NCBI GenBank assembly: GCA_018700525.1
Contig: JABITN010000057.1
Location: 1-64,000, forward strand
DNA: 64,000 nucleotides
Direction of reading: 5' to 3'
Source of the DNA: Opitutales bacterium
Lineage (GTDB): Bacteria > Verrucomicrobiota > Verrucomicrobiia > Opitutales > Opitutaceae
The notes below the pieces were generated by a model, which did not search any database, was not told the origin of the DNA, and worked only from the letters and a program-made list of their open reading frames with translations. The position numbers and the translations under genes are program-made. Position 1 is the stretch's first letter. Each line of letters starts with the position of its first letter. Positions 18,397-27,622 of the stretch are shown in pieces.

Positions 18397-19446
18397 ATGA
18401 GTGTTTTGAAGCAGTCTCAGAAGGTGAATACAACACTGGCATTGGCCCAATACTTGGGCCTGTCTCGGTGGACTGTCTCGCGCGCCTTGAATGGTCATCC
18501 CGGAGTTAAGGCCGAGACTGTGGATCGAGTAAAGGAGGCGATGAATCAATTAGGCTTTAGCCCGAACGCACTTGCTCGCGGTTTGCGCGGCGGTAAGACA
18601 GGTGTTGTTGGGGTTTGCTTTCAAACCTTTGGAACGCCGGTTTTTTCCAAAAAGCTGATTGCTTTGCAAAAAACGTTATGGGGAAAGCGATACCGCGCGA
18701 TTATCGAGTTGATCGAGAAAGACGCGGAAGCGGAGCGCCAGGTTATCCGTCATTTTCAATCGCTCAAAGTCGAAGGCATCATTTTCGTTGGCGGACCTCA
18801 TGATGAAAACCTGGGCTTTGTCGAAGGGCTTTGCAAAAATTCGCCATTGGCTATTGTGGCAATCGATCCGGTTTCGAAAGTGAATTTGCCGCAGATTAAT
18901 CTCGATAGAGAATATGCGATGACTCTTTCGATCGAGAAACTTTTCGAATTGGGACATCGGAAAATTGCCCTATTTGGTATTCGCGATGATATTATTTACG
19001 GGACCGAGCGAGTGAGAGCCTTGAAGAGCGCCTCCAAAAAATTGGGACTGAAATGGGGGACTGACGTTGTGGCGGTTTCCGATGATTTGTTCGATGGCAT
19101 GAATTACGAAGGAGGTAGGCGCCTGGCGTCTCGCTTTATTGAGGATAAGCTCGATTGCACTGCGATACTAGCGATTAACGATCAGGTTGCAATCGGGGTC
19201 ATGGGCTGTTTGCAGGAGAATGGAATTTCAATCCCGAATGACGTTTCGGTCATGGGCTTCGATAATTTAGATGTATCTTCGCATTTGCATCCTACATTGG
19301 CTAGTATCGATCAGTGTATTAACTATACGACGACAGAGGCAGTGGGATTACTGCTAGGCGGCATGAAGGGAACTGGAACTAATCGTCAATTGAAAGTTCA
19401 GCCAATGGTGATCGACGGGGAGTCCGTCGGGCCGGCTCCGAAATAG
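18397..19446 (+). CDS. LacI-family transcriptional regulator
   Basis: Repressor of 349 residues. The N-terminal helix-turn-helix (NTTLALAQYLGLSRWTVSRAL) and hinge SPNALARGLRGG precede a periplasmic-binding-like effector domain with VSVMGFDNLDVSSHLHP typical of the family. The start at ATG 18397 is favoured; upstream DNA carries a palindromic operator. It lies 14 bases before the first of three dehydrogenase genes and most likely controls them, itself, and the KDG-kinase-like gene 13 kb away. The effector may be a sugar acid or its keto intermediate. Confidence 0.9.
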   Translation: MSVLKQSQKVNTTLALAQYLGLSRWTVSRALNGHPGVKAETVDRVKEAMNQLGFSPNALARGLRGGKTGVVGVCFQTFGTPVFSKKLIALQKTLWGKRYRAIIELIEKDAEAERQVIRHFQSLKVEGIIFVGGPHDENLGFVEGLCKNSPLAIVAIDPVSKVNLPQINLDREYAMTLSIEKLFELGHRKIALFGIRDDIIYGTERVRALKSASKKLGLKWGTDVVAVSDDLFDGMNYEGGRRLASRFIEDKLDCTAILAINDQVAIGVMGCLQENGISIPNDVSVMGFDNLDVSSHLHPTLASIDQCINYTTTEAVGLLLGGMKGTGTNRQLKVQPMVIDGESVGPAPK

Positions 19447-19460
19447 CGTATTTTAGACTG

Positions 19461-20426
19461 ATGTTTATTATGAGAATACTACTTACAACGACGAGTTATC
19501 AGGACACTCCGGGTCCGCATCATGATCTCCTGGCCACGCATGGCTGGGAAATTGTCCGCGAGCGTGGACCTTTGAAGGAGGAACGCATGCTAGAGCTTGC
19601 AGGCGAATTCGATGGTTTTCTCTGCGGGGACGATGGAATTACACAAGCGGTAATCGATAAATCGTTACCACGTCTAAAAGTAATCAGCAAGTACGGGATC
19701 GGCTTGGATAAAATTGATGTCGAATATGCTACGAGCCATAAAATTCCTGTACTCTTTACGCCAGGGGTTAATCACACGACGGTCGCGGAGCATACGTTTG
19801 GACTTTTGATTGGCATTACGAAGCATATTGTGACGACTGCAGCAGCTGCTCGGAATGGAGAATGGTGCAGGCTGACGGGGCACGAAATAATGGGTCAGAC
19901 GATCGGGATTGTCGGCCTGGGACGCATCGGCAAGGAAGTCGCTATTCGAGCAAACGCATTCGGAATGAAGGTGATAGCGTATGATATTTATTGGGACGAG
20001 GCGTTTGCCGAAGAGCATGGCGTTGCTCGATGCGAATCGATGGATGACGTTTTGGTGAACTCCGATGTAGTGTCGCTTCACTGCTTTCTATCGGATGAAA
20101 CGCGCGGGATAATCAATAAAGATAAGATTGCGGAAATGCGCGACGGGGCGATTGTCCTTAATTGTGCTCGAGGAGAATTGGTAATCACCGATGATATGAA
20201 CGAAGCTTTGCATTCGGGAAAGATCGGCGGCTACGGAGCGGATGTGCTTGATGTAGAGCCACCGCCGGTAGATCATCCATTGCTCAGCGCCCCGAATACG
20301 GTCATTACGAGTCACATTGGATCGCGTACTCACGAGTCGGTTATTCGTCAAGCGACGATGGCGACTGAAAATCTGCTTCGCTACTTAAACGGCGAATCTC
20401 CTTTGGCTCAGGCAAACAAATTCTAA
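19461..20426 (+). CDS. D-isomer-specific 2-hydroxyacid dehydrogenase
   Basis: NAD-dependent dehydrogenase of 321 residues related to phosphoglycerate dehydrogenase but without the C-terminal regulatory domains. The nucleotide-binding GLGRIGKEVA lies near residues 153-162. The catalytic Arg is in NCARGE, Glu in DVLDVEPPP and His in TSHIGS. The start may be 19461 or the Met three codons on (MRILLTTTS), which fits the family better. It is the first structural gene after the LacI regulator; the next gene follows by seven bases. In this context it probably oxidises or reduces a sugar-acid intermediate, not 3-phosphoglycerate. Confidence 0.85.
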   Translation: MFIMRILLTTTSYQDTPGPHHDLLATHGWEIVRERGPLKEERMLELAGEFDGFLCGDDGITQAVIDKSLPRLKVISKYGIGLDKIDVEYATSHKIPVLFTPGVNHTTVAEHTFGLLIGITKHIVTTAAAARNGEWCRLTGHEIMGQTIGIVGLGRIGKEVAIRANAFGMKVIAYDIYWDEAFAEEHGVARCESMDDVLVNSDVVSLHCFLSDETRGIINKDKIAEMRDGAIVLNCARGELVITDDMNEALHSGKIGGYGADVLDVEPPPVDHPLLSAPNTVITSHIGSRTHESVIRQATMATENLLRYLNGESPLAQANKF

Positions 20427-20433
20427 AAGAACG

Positions 20434-21531
20434 ATGTCTACAAAATTTTTTATAGTACCTATACAGGATCATAATGAACTCGTCGCCGCGGCGTACTTTA
20501 AGCGTGGCTTTACGGCCGAGGAGTCGAATGACGCGGCTCGCCTATCGGCGGAGGCAGCTAGGCATGGTATTCGAACGCACAATGCCATCAAAGCGCTCCA
20601 TTTAGACGAGGCATTTGGAAGCGGCTCGCAAGGTTGCGTTCCGGGAGCGGAGATCATCGAGAAGGAATCTCGGTTCTCTGCGGTTAAAATCTGGGATGCT
20701 CAGAAAAAACTTGGTCAGTCGACCGCTTATCGAGCTCTTGAGAAATGTATACAAATGGCCGATACCCATGGAGTAGGTATTGTCGCGGTCGATAATGCTT
20801 TTCATTATTTGTGGGGAGGCGGATATATGATCGAAGCAGCTCGTCGCGGATATATTGCCTACACCAATTGTACTGCCGCGTTGGCGGAAGTGGTACCGTT
20901 TAAGGGAAAGTTTCCTACTTTGGGAACAAACCCTCACTCGTGGGGATTCCCTACTACGGATGCAATTGGCTATCCTATTGTGGTCGATTGGGCGACTTCA
21001 GTTATTGCGATGGGGCGTGTGGAGCAGTTCAAACGGGAAGGCATGACCTTGCCGCCGGAAGCCGCGGTGGATGCGGAAGGCAATGTTACGCAAGATCCGT
21101 TCAAAGCTTCTTCACTGCTTCCGTTTGGCGCTCACAAAGGGTACGGGTTATCGTTGGTGAATGAATTGGTTGCCGGATTAATTGGCGGATCTTTGCCGAC
21201 TATTAGAAGTCGGTGGACCGAAAAAGATGGGGAAAAACGCACTCCTTGTTTCTTTTTTCAAGTGATCCACCCCGATGCTATTTCGAGTGGAGCGTTTGCA
21301 AAAGAACGTAATCAGGCTGCTAATGTAAAGGCGGTTATCGAAGATATCCTCGGACATGGAAACGAAGGGTGTCTATTGCCTGGGCAAATGGAAGCAGACA
21401 CGGCGAAACTCACTGAAGAGCATGGCGGCTTGATGTTCTCGCAAGCGGAAGTCGAGGCGTTTGGCGAGCTATCCAAAGAATGTGGTCTTCCAGCTTGGTC
21501 AATGGATACCTTAAAATCGATTAACGTCTAA
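20434..21531 (+). CDS. Ldh2-family malate/L-lactate-type dehydrogenase
   Basis: NAD(P)-dependent oxidoreductase of 365 residues in the Ldh2/malate-lactate-ureidoglycolate dehydrogenase superfamily, distinct from Rossmann LDHs. Diagnostic blocks include RHGIRTHNA near residue 44, [26 protein letters not shown] and [15 protein letters not shown]. Members reduce or oxidise 2-oxo acids such as 2,3-diketo-L-gulonate. It lies between the 2-hydroxyacid dehydrogenase (7 bases) and the SDR (16 bases) in a compact operon under the LacI regulator. The exact substrate cannot be read from sequence. Confidence 0.87.
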   Translation: MSTKFFIVPIQDHNELVAAAYFKRGFTAEESNDAARLSAEAARHGIRTHNAIKALHLDEAFGSGSQGCVPGAEIIEKESRFSAVKIWDAQKKLGQSTAYRALEKCIQMADTHGVGIVAVDNAFHYLWGGGYMIEAARRGYIAYTNCTAALAEVVPFKGKFPTLGTNPHSWGFPTTDAIGYPIVVDWATSVIAMGRVEQFKREGMTLPPEAAVDAEGNVTQDPFKASSLLPFGAHKGYGLSLVNELVAGLIGGSLPTIRSRWTEKDGEKRTPCFFFQVIHPDAISSGAFAKERNQAANVKAVIEDILGHGNEGCLLPGQMEADTAKLTEEHGGLMFSQAEVEAFGELSKECGLPAWSMDTLKSINV

Positions 21532-21547
21532 GAATAGGAAAACGACT

Positions 21548-22330
21548 ATGGCATCTTATATTGAAAAATTGTTTAGCCTAAAAGGGCAGGTTGCTGTCGT
21601 TAGTGGCGGTACGGGAGTGTTGTGCGGCGCAATGGCCGAAGGTTTAGCGGGAGCGGGAGCCGAGGTTTATTTACTCGGAAGAAGCATTGAAAAGGCGACT
21701 GCTCGTATCGAACAGATTGAATCGTTAGGCGGTTCCGCTAGTTTTCTGCCGATGGAGGCGACGAATCGCGATTCGATCGAATCCGTTAAGAACACGGTTT
21801 TGGAGCGAAGCGGAAAAGTCGATATACTGGTTAATGGTGCAGGGGGTAATTCCGCGACTCCGTTTTTCGATATATCGGATGAAGAGTTTCAATCGATTCT
21901 AGACCTGAACATTCGCTCGGTTTTCGCATCGAGTCAGGTTTTCGGAAAACATATGATTGAGCAAGCGGATGGAGGATCTATTATCAATGTGGGTTCTATG
22001 TCTGGATTGATTCCTCTTTCGCGAGTGTTTACGTATTCATTGACGAAGGCGGCAGTGCATAATCTCAGTAAGAATTTGGCACGCGAATGGGCAGTGCATA
22101 ACGTGCGGGTCAATACGATTGTGCCCGGGTTTTTCCCAGCTGAACAAAACCGCAAAGTCTTGAATGCGGAGCGTATTGAGGGTATTATGCGACATACGCC
22201 TATGAATCGTTTTGGAAACGCCGAAGAGTTAATTGGAGCAACTTTGCTTTTGGCATCCCATAATGCAGGATCATTTATCACTGGTGAAGAGTTGGTTGTA
22301 GATGGTGGATATGCATCGATGACGATATAG
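21548..22330 (+). CDS. SDR-family oxidoreductase in the LacI operon
   Basis: Classical short-chain dehydrogenase of 260 residues. The N-terminal glycine motif is [13 protein letters not shown], a variant of TGGxxGIG in which the usual isoleucine-glycine is replaced by LC-G. The NAG motif is NGAGG near residue 97, and the catalytic set is Ser in NVGSMSG with YSLTKAAVH. It resembles SDR-type D-mannonate or gluconate 5-dehydrogenases. A ribosome site (GAATAGGAAAACG) precedes the ATG. It is the last of three dehydrogenases behind the LacI gene, so it probably completes a sugar-acid route that feeds the KDG-kinase-like enzyme. Confidence 0.87.
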   Translation: MASYIEKLFSLKGQVAVVSGGTGVLCGAMAEGLAGAGAEVYLLGRSIEKATARIEQIESLGGSASFLPMEATNRDSIESVKNTVLERSGKVDILVNGAGGNSATPFFDISDEEFQSILDLNIRSVFASSQVFGKHMIEQADGGSIINVGSMSGLIPLSRVFTYSLTKAAVHNLSKNLAREWAVHNVRVNTIVPGFFPAEQNRKVLNAERIEGIMRHTPMNRFGNAEELIGATLLLASHNAGSFITGEELVVDGGYASMTI

Positions 22331-22605
22331 AAATATGGCTTCGAGCGATACTCGGTCGAACCATTTTCACCTGTGTTTACACGTTCTAAAAAAGGCGATT
22401 CGAGCTAGTGATTACGGAGGAACTGCTTTTAATGTCAGCCCGTCTGAGGATTCCAGTATATTAACCGAAATCACGGAACTCACGGTATGCCGAGGGTTAA
22501 TGTACGGAGATGTAGGTAATGTAGTGCGTGAAATAGTATCTTTTTATAGAAAATCTATCAAAAAGAAGTTGTATTTAGAGAAAAACGGACTTTTGTAATT
22601 CCCTC

Positions 22606-23103
22606 ATGACTTCAAAAATACAAAAAGAAATAGTAGCTACTAAGAATAAACTTGCAGCGTTGGAAAAGAAGGCAGCCGCCGAAGAATTGCAAAAGATTGC
22701 AAATCTTCACAAGGAAGCTGGTTTCGCCACTCGTGCTGATTTGATCGTCGCTTTGCAAGCATTGGGTACCGTTTCTGCTCCACGAGGCCGCAAGGCATCG
22801 AAAGCAAAGAAAGCTCCCAAGGCATCTAAAGGTAAGAAAGCTGCAGCTCCTAAAGCGAAGAAGGCTGTAAAAAAAGCAGCTCCAAAAGCTAAGAGGGCCG
22901 CACCTAAAGCGAAGAAGGCTGCTAAGGGATCAACTGGACGCGCAAAGCGCACGCTTATCACAGCTGAATTGCGTCAAGGAATCATAGACGCATTGAAGGT
23001 TGGCGGTAAGGGTAATGCAGTCGCTGCTAAGTTCGGCGTATCCGTTCCTACTTTACATAACATCAAGAAAGCAGCTGGCCTTACCAAGGCACGTAAAAAG
23101 TAG
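22606..23103 (+). CDS. Histone H1-like protein with a C-terminal helix-turn-helix
   Basis: Basic protein of 165 residues in three parts. Residues 1-55 form an acidic/basic coiled-coil-like helix region. Residues about 60-120 are a histone H1-like tail of repeated AAPKAKKA/KKA units that would bind DNA non-specifically. Residues about 122-160 (ELRQGIIDAL and NAVAAKFGVSVPTLHNIKKA) look like a resolvase- or transposase-type helix-turn-helix. It probably coats or bends nucleoid DNA. The fusion of a low-complexity tail and a sequence-reading-like domain is unusual. A strong terminator follows, so it is monocistronic. Confidence 0.8.
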   Translation: MTSKIQKEIVATKNKLAALEKKAAAEELQKIANLHKEAGFATRADLIVALQALGTVSAPRGRKASKAKKAPKASKGKKAAAPKAKKAVKKAAPKAKRAAPKAKKAAKGSTGRAKRTLITAELRQGIIDALKVGGKGNAVAAKFGVSVPTLHNIKKAAGLTKARKK

Positions 23104-23120
23104 CTTCTCGATTGAATTTC

Positions 23121-23151
23121 AAAAGCCCGTTCGAAAGAGCGGGCTTTTTTT
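23121..23151 (+). terminator. Rho-independent terminator of the histone-like gene
   Basis: AAAGCCCG and CGGGCTTT pair as an 8-bp stem around a 10-base loop and are followed by a run of T. It begins 17 bases after the stop codon. Confidence 0.85.
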
Positions 23152-23221
23152 ACGTCCAATTTCAGGTTCATCTTGAGCATTGGGTATTGTCGAGAGAGGT
23201 ACTGGTTTGTCGACTATCGAC

Positions 23222-24385
23222 TTAATAGCGTTGCATCGAGGAATCGTGATTCAATGCCCAGGCCTCGATTCCGCCTCCCATGTTGATGGCGTTTTCAAAA
23301 CCGTTTTGGCGAAGGTAGTGAACGACTTGAAGACTTCTTCCTCCATGATGGCATTGAATAAGCAATGGTCCTTCTTTGGGTAACTCCTCTAAGCGCTGGG
23401 GAATTTTATTCATTGGTATGTTTTTAGAATTTTCGATTTGGCAAATGCCAAGCTCAAGAATTTCGCGTACATCGATGAGGATTGCGTTTTGATTATCCAG
23501 AAGGTTTTTGGCTTCTTGGATATCGACTTCAATTGGGTAGGTGCTGGGCATGGTTTCGATGGTGTTGGTTTCGCATTGATTTCGGCAGCGATCTGCTTGG
23601 ATGGAGCTGATGGATGCGTGAGGACTGCAAAGCGGGCATTGAGGGTCCTTTCTGATTCTCAATTTTCGCGTATGCATCGATAGCGTATCGATGATGAGCA
23701 GGGAAGCGGCGAGCGATTCGCCGGCTCCAGTTATAACTTTGATTGCTTCAAGGGCTTGCATGCTTCCGATGATTCCACAGAGTGCTCCGAGTACACCAGC
23801 TTCGCCGCAATTGGGAACGCTTCCTGGAGGCGGAGGTTCGGGGAAGAGGCATCGATAGCAGGGTGCTTCATACGAAGCGTTAAAGAGAGATACTTGTCCT
23901 TCGAATTTAAATATACTGCCGTAGACGAGGGGCTTTCTAGCAAAGAAGGATGCGTCGTTATTTAGATAGCGCGTCGGGAAATTGTCAGTGCCGTCTACTA
24001 TTATGTCATATGCCTTAAAGAGCTCGACGGCATTGTCGGCTTGGACGCCGTTTTCGTGGAGAACAATGGATACGTAAGGATTGATTGCTTGGAGGCGTTT
24101 CTCGGCGGAGAGGGTCTTGGGAGTGTCGACGTCGGCAGTCCCGTGAAGTAGTTGACGCTGTAGGTTGTGAAGCTCGACTTTATCGAAATCGGCGATTCCG
24201 AGTTGTCCGACACCGGCTGCTGCGAGGTACATAGCTGCCGGACTGCCTAGCCCGCCGGCTCCGACTACGAGAACCTTGGCACTTTTGAGGCGTTCCTGGC
24301 CGTTGGCTCCGATCTCGTCGAGTAGAATTTGTCGACTGTAGCGCGCGAGTTCCTGGGAGTTAAGCTGACTGGAATCTCCGTTCAT
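23222..24385 (-). CDS. moeZ: MoeZ-type adenylyltransferase with rhodanese domain
   Basis: E1-like enzyme that adenylates the C-terminus of small ubiquitin-like sulfur carriers (MoaD, ThiS) and passes sulfur to them. The 387 residues begin with a ThiF/MoeB domain: GAGGLGSPAAMYLAAAG near residue 41, DxxxxxNLQRQ, the adenylating Asp, and two CxxC pairs (CYRC, CPLC) for structural zinc. The C-terminal rhodanese domain (about 280-380) has its active cysteine in IQCHHGGRS. The fused layout equals MoeZ/MOCS3. It supports molybdopterin synthesis, needed by MsrP. No carrier gene lies adjacent. Confidence 0.88.
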   Translation of the reverse strand: MNGDSSQLNSQELARYSRQILLDEIGANGQERLKSAKVLVVGAGGLGSPAAMYLAAAGVGQLGIADFDKVELHNLQRQLLHGTADVDTPKTLSAEKRLQAINPYVSIVLHENGVQADNAVELFKAYDIIVDGTDNFPTRYLNNDASFFARKPLVYGSIFKFEGQVSLFNASYEAPCYRCLFPEPPPPGSVPNCGEAGVLGALCGIIGSMQALEAIKVITGAGESLAASLLIIDTLSMHTRKLRIRKDPQCPLCSPHASISSIQADRCRNQCETNTIETMPSTYPIEVDIQEAKNLLDNQNAILIDVREILELGICQIENSKNIPMNKIPQRLEELPKEGPLLIQCHHGGRSLQVVHYLRQNGFENAINMGGGIEAWALNHDSSMQRY

Positions 24386-24491
24386 TAGGAGCGTTTGATA
24401 GGAATCGATGTGGATAGATCAAATGTATTCTCGATGGGCTTGATTTGTTAAGCGTTGACCTTGGGGAATTCGCGTGAAGCGTTATGGGTAT

Positions 24492-25565
24492 ATGGCAGGT
24501 CGTTATGTGGTAATTATGGCAGGAGGAAAAGGCGAACGGTTTTGGCCGGCTAGCCGGCTGAAGCGTCCGAAGCATTTGCTTCCGATTGTGGGAGACAAAC
24601 CGATGCTGACGCAGACGGTTGATCGATTGAAGGGCTTTATCGATCCTTCATGCATTTATGTGATCACCAATAGCGAGCAACTCGAAGGTGTCCGCGATGT
24701 ATGCCCGATGTTGCCAGAAGAGAATGTTGTGGCAGAGCCGGTTGGTCGCGATACGGCGGCAGCGGTCGGGTTGGCAATGCTCTTAATTAAAAAAGAAAAC
24801 CCGGCTGCTGCGATGGCAATGTTGCCAGCAGATGCATTTATCGAGAACCATGCAGGCTTCCAGAAGGCCTTGGACGTTGCTTTTCAAGCGGCGGAAGGTT
24901 CGTCGAGTTTAGTTACTATTGGTATTGCTCCAACTGAACCGGCAACGGGGTATGGGTATATTCAGAAGGGTTCCGCGATCGCCAATTTTGCAGGGCAGGA
25001 TGTCTTTCGTGTGGCCGAATTCAAAGAGAAGCCCGACCTGGCGACTGCTAAAATGTACGTTGATAGCGGCGATTACTATTGGAATGCGGGAATGTTCGTT
25101 TGGAGCGTAGCCGCTATTTCCGATGCGTTGGCTCGGTTTACCCCGATCTTGAAGACTGGGTTGGATGAGTTGGAGAACCGTTTGAATGCCGGTGAAGCTT
25201 TGGCGACTCTTCTTAAGGAATTGTATCCAAATTTAGAAAAGATTTCCATCGATTTCGCAGTCATGGAAAAAGCGGATAATGTTCAAACTTTGGCTGCAAC
25301 TTTCGATTGGGATGACGTTGGCGCTTGGCCAGCAATCGAGCGTCACTTCCCGAAAGACGATGCAGGAAACGTAGCCGACGGCGAAGCGGTGTTCGAGGCA
25401 AGTTCGGGGAATATTACTGTTGCTCCGGATGGGCATGTTTTGGCGCTTGTTGGGGTTGACGATCTAATCGTCGTACACACGAAAGATGCGACGTTGGTTT
25501 GTCGGAAAGGTGAGTCTCAAAAAATCAAAGACTTGGTCAAGCGACTCGACGCGGATATCGTATAG
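24492..25565 (+). CDS. manC: Mannose-1-phosphate guanylyltransferase
   Basis: Nucleotidyltransferase that makes GDP-mannose from GTP and mannose-1-phosphate for capsule, glycan or fucose synthesis. The N-terminal signature is VIMAGGKGERFWPASR, followed by KHLLPI and the DNA-like acceptor loop EPVGRDTAAA. Substrate-contact blocks FKEKPD and YYWNAGMFVW are present. At 357 residues it lacks the C-terminal isomerase domain of bifunctional ManC/AlgA. The ATG at 24492 begins the conserved part; a GTG at 24474 with GGGGAA upstream is an alternative. It is the first gene before ruvX and truA. Confidence 0.9.
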   Translation: MAGRYVVIMAGGKGERFWPASRLKRPKHLLPIVGDKPMLTQTVDRLKGFIDPSCIYVITNSEQLEGVRDVCPMLPEENVVAEPVGRDTAAAVGLAMLLIKKENPAAAMAMLPADAFIENHAGFQKALDVAFQAAEGSSSLVTIGIAPTEPATGYGYIQKGSAIANFAGQDVFRVAEFKEKPDLATAKMYVDSGDYYWNAGMFVWSVAAISDALARFTPILKTGLDELENRLNAGEALATLLKELYPNLEKISIDFAVMEKADNVQTLAATFDWDDVGAWPAIERHFPKDDAGNVADGEAVFEASSGNITVAPDGHVLALVGVDDLIVVHTKDATLVCRKGESQKIKDLVKRLDADIV

Positions 25566-25585
25566 CCATTTCCCTGTTTAAACAA

Positions 25586-26032
25586 ATGCGTTGTATTGGA
25601 ATTGATTACGGAGAGCGGCGGGTCGGATTGAGCTATGGCGACGAAATTGGCGTGGCGACTCCTGTCGATGCGGCTGTGCAGGACTTTGAATTTGAGCGTA
25701 TCGATTATCTGGTTAAGCTTGCTCGAGATCGAGAGGCCACGGATTTGGTAATTGGCTATCCTTATAATATGGATGGATCGGTTGGCTTTAAAGCGAAGGA
25801 AGTCGATGCGTTTATTGAAAAAATTTTGGCCAAAATCGATTTGCCCATCCATCGCGTTGACGAGCGCCTGACCTCTCACGTTGCTTCGGAGGGCTTTAGC
25901 AAAAAGCGGGATGACGCGCTACGTCGTTCAGGAAAAATCGATTCAGCAGCAGCGGCATTGATATTGCAGGATTTTCTGGATCAGCGTGTGGCGCTCCCGG
26001 AACACGATCCTTACGAGAACGAGGAGCAATAG
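25586..26032 (+). CDS. ruvX: Holliday junction resolvase-like RuvX (YqgF)
   Basis: RNase H-fold protein of 148 residues implicated in 16S rRNA 5' end maturation and in Holliday junction cleavage. The first catalytic Asp is in GIDYGERRVGLS, a second acidic residue is in LVIGYPYNMDGS, and the third is in VDERLTSHVA. It is 20 bases downstream of manC and 2 bases upstream of truA, forming a compact operon. Confidence 0.9.
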   Translation: MRCIGIDYGERRVGLSYGDEIGVATPVDAAVQDFEFERIDYLVKLARDREATDLVIGYPYNMDGSVGFKAKEVDAFIEKILAKIDLPIHRVDERLTSHVASEGFSKKRDDALRRSGKIDSAAAALILQDFLDQRVALPEHDPYENEEQ

Positions 26033-26034
26033 GC

Positions 26035-26769
26035 ATGCGGTGGAAATGTGGATGTTCGTATGACGGTACCGATTACTTCGGCTGGCAGATTCAGAAAAAT
26101 GGACAGTTAACCGTCCAGGAAGCGATTGAGAACGCCTTGGCGGAGCTGTTTAAAGAGCGTGTAACGATCACCGGTAGTGGTCGGACGGATGCCGGCGTAC
26201 ATGCGTTGGAACAGGTGTTTCATTTTGACTATGATTGGAATCACGGCTCGGAAAAACTGATTCGTGCGATGCGTTCGCTTTTGCCTGAAACGATCCAGCC
26301 GCTTTACGCGAATTTGGTTTCCTGTGACTTTCACGCGCGTTTTTCCGCGTTATCAAAACGTTATGAATACCGTCTGTATCTTGGTGAAGCGTCACCTGTC
26401 GACACGCGCTATTGTTGGTCGGTACAAGATACAATAGATATTAATGCTATGAACGAAGCACTTCCGTATTTGATCGGGCAACACGATTTCGCTGGATTCG
26501 CGGTCAATCGCGGGGTGAAATACGAGTCAACCGTAAGAACTTTATCGCAAGCTGAAATTATTAAAGACGGAGCTGTTTTACAGATTCGTTTTCAGGCAAA
26601 CGGTTTTATGTATAAAATGGTCCGAAGTCTCGTTGGCACCTTGGTTAATATAGGGATGGGGAGGGCAAGGCCCTCAAGTGTTGGGGCTATACTAGAATCG
26701 GGTAGTCGTACTCCCTTTGTTCTTGTTGCTCCAGCGAAGGGCCTGTTTCTGGTAAAACCATTTTATTAG
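26035..26769 (+). CDS. truA: tRNA pseudouridine(38-40) synthase TruA
   Basis: Modifies uridines 38-40 in the anticodon arm. The catalytic aspartate lies in GSGRTDAGVHALEQ near residue 50. The family block YDGTDYFGWQIQ opens the protein, and a conserved MVRSLVGTLVNIG-like motif lies near residue 200. At 244 residues the length fits. The ATG comes two bases after the ruvX stop, so translation is coupled. A good terminator follows 22 bases after the stop. Confidence 0.93.
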   Translation: MRWKCGCSYDGTDYFGWQIQKNGQLTVQEAIENALAELFKERVTITGSGRTDAGVHALEQVFHFDYDWNHGSEKLIRAMRSLLPETIQPLYANLVSCDFHARFSALSKRYEYRLYLGEASPVDTRYCWSVQDTIDINAMNEALPYLIGQHDFAGFAVNRGVKYESTVRTLSQAEIIKDGAVLQIRFQANGFMYKMVRSLVGTLVNIGMGRARPSSVGAILESGSRTPFVLVAPAKGLFLVKPFY

Positions 26770-26791
26770 GTTAGTGGATACGAGGGCAATT

Positions 26792-26830
26792 AGCCATTGC
26801 TTCCTAGTGAGCGATGGCTCTACCTTTTTT
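26792..26830 (+). terminator. Rho-independent terminator after truA
   Basis: AGCCATTGCT pairs with AGCGATGGCT (10 bp with one G-U pair) around an 8-base loop, then TTTTTT at 26825-26830. It closes the manC-ruvX-truA unit. Confidence 0.75.
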
Positions 26831-26886
26831 GAATCGGAATCTCTCTTGTAAATCTGTTTCGAAAAGCGGAGCGGTGGGGCAACGCC

Positions 26887-27585
26887 TTGCTAGATTTGGC
26901 CTTTCCATCGAGCTGCGCGACTTGTGGTGGCTTGGTGGAAGAGTCGCCGTTGGGGCATGTTTGCGAGCGATGCTTCTCTAGGATTCATGTAGTTGAGGAC
27001 CCCCGATGCTTCACCTGTGGGTATCCGTTTTTTGGTGAAGCGGAATCGCATGGAGAGTGCCAGCATTGTTCGCGCTTAAGTCCGCAGTTTTCTCGAGGGT
27101 GGTCGGTGGCTTTATTTCGGGGACCGGTGCGCGACCTGATATATGCCTTGAAGTACAGCAATGCTTATTGGGCCGTAGACGATTTGGGTCGAATAGCGGA
27201 ATACGCGGAGGGATTGGGGGATTACCTGGTTGAGGCGATCTTAGTTCCGGTTCCTCTCCATCCGAGAAAGGAGCGTGAGCGTGGATACAATCAAAGCGCA
27301 TTGATCGCAGAGTCGATTGCGGGTCGATTCGAAGGGGTTCGATTGCGGTTTCTTCTGGAGCGGATTGTCGATACTCGCTCGCAAACGCAGTTCAATCGTC
27401 AGGAGCGCTATCGCAATTTGAGAAATGCCTTTTCTTTGGCCAAAAAAAGTGTCATAGACCCAAGCCAACGTTATATTATTGTTGATGATGTCTTTACAAC
27501 AGGTTCAACCCTTAATGCTTGTGCGGCTACGCTTCGCAAAGCGGGAGCGAAACGCGTAGACGTGTTGACCTTGGGTCACGGTTGA
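26887..27585 (+). CDS. comF: ComF-family phosphoribosyltransferase-like protein
   Basis: ComF homologue of 232 residues, linked to competence or DNA uptake in other bacteria. An N-terminal zinc ribbon has four CxxC pairs (CATC, CERC, CFTC, CQHC). The PRTase domain carries the PRPP-binding motif [14 protein letters not shown] near residues 197-210, preceded by the [17 protein letters not shown] block. The start is uncertain: the frame stays open upstream to 26833 with family-like residues ([16 protein letters not shown]), but contains no ATG, GTG or TTG before the TTG at 26887. The true start may be non-canonical or lost. Confidence 0.85.
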   Translation: MLDLAFPSSCATCGGLVEESPLGHVCERCFSRIHVVEDPRCFTCGYPFFGEAESHGECQHCSRLSPQFSRGWSVALFRGPVRDLIYALKYSNAYWAVDDLGRIAEYAEGLGDYLVEAILVPVPLHPRKERERGYNQSALIAESIAGRFEGVRLRFLLERIVDTRSQTQFNRQERYRNLRNAFSLAKKSVIDPSQRYIIVDDVFTTGSTLNACAATLRKAGAKRVDVLTLGHG

Positions 27586-27622
27586 CTATCGATTAACAGT
27601 ACACTTAGCAAGGAGCCTTACG

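Noticed and set aside
22335-22598. Open frame between the SDR and histone-like genes
   Set aside because: No recognisable family, weak start context; more likely the leader and promoter of the histone-like gene.
22790-22925. Lysine/alanine codon repeats as a CRISPR or mobile repeat
   Set aside because: They are in-frame low-complexity coding sequence of the histone-like protein.
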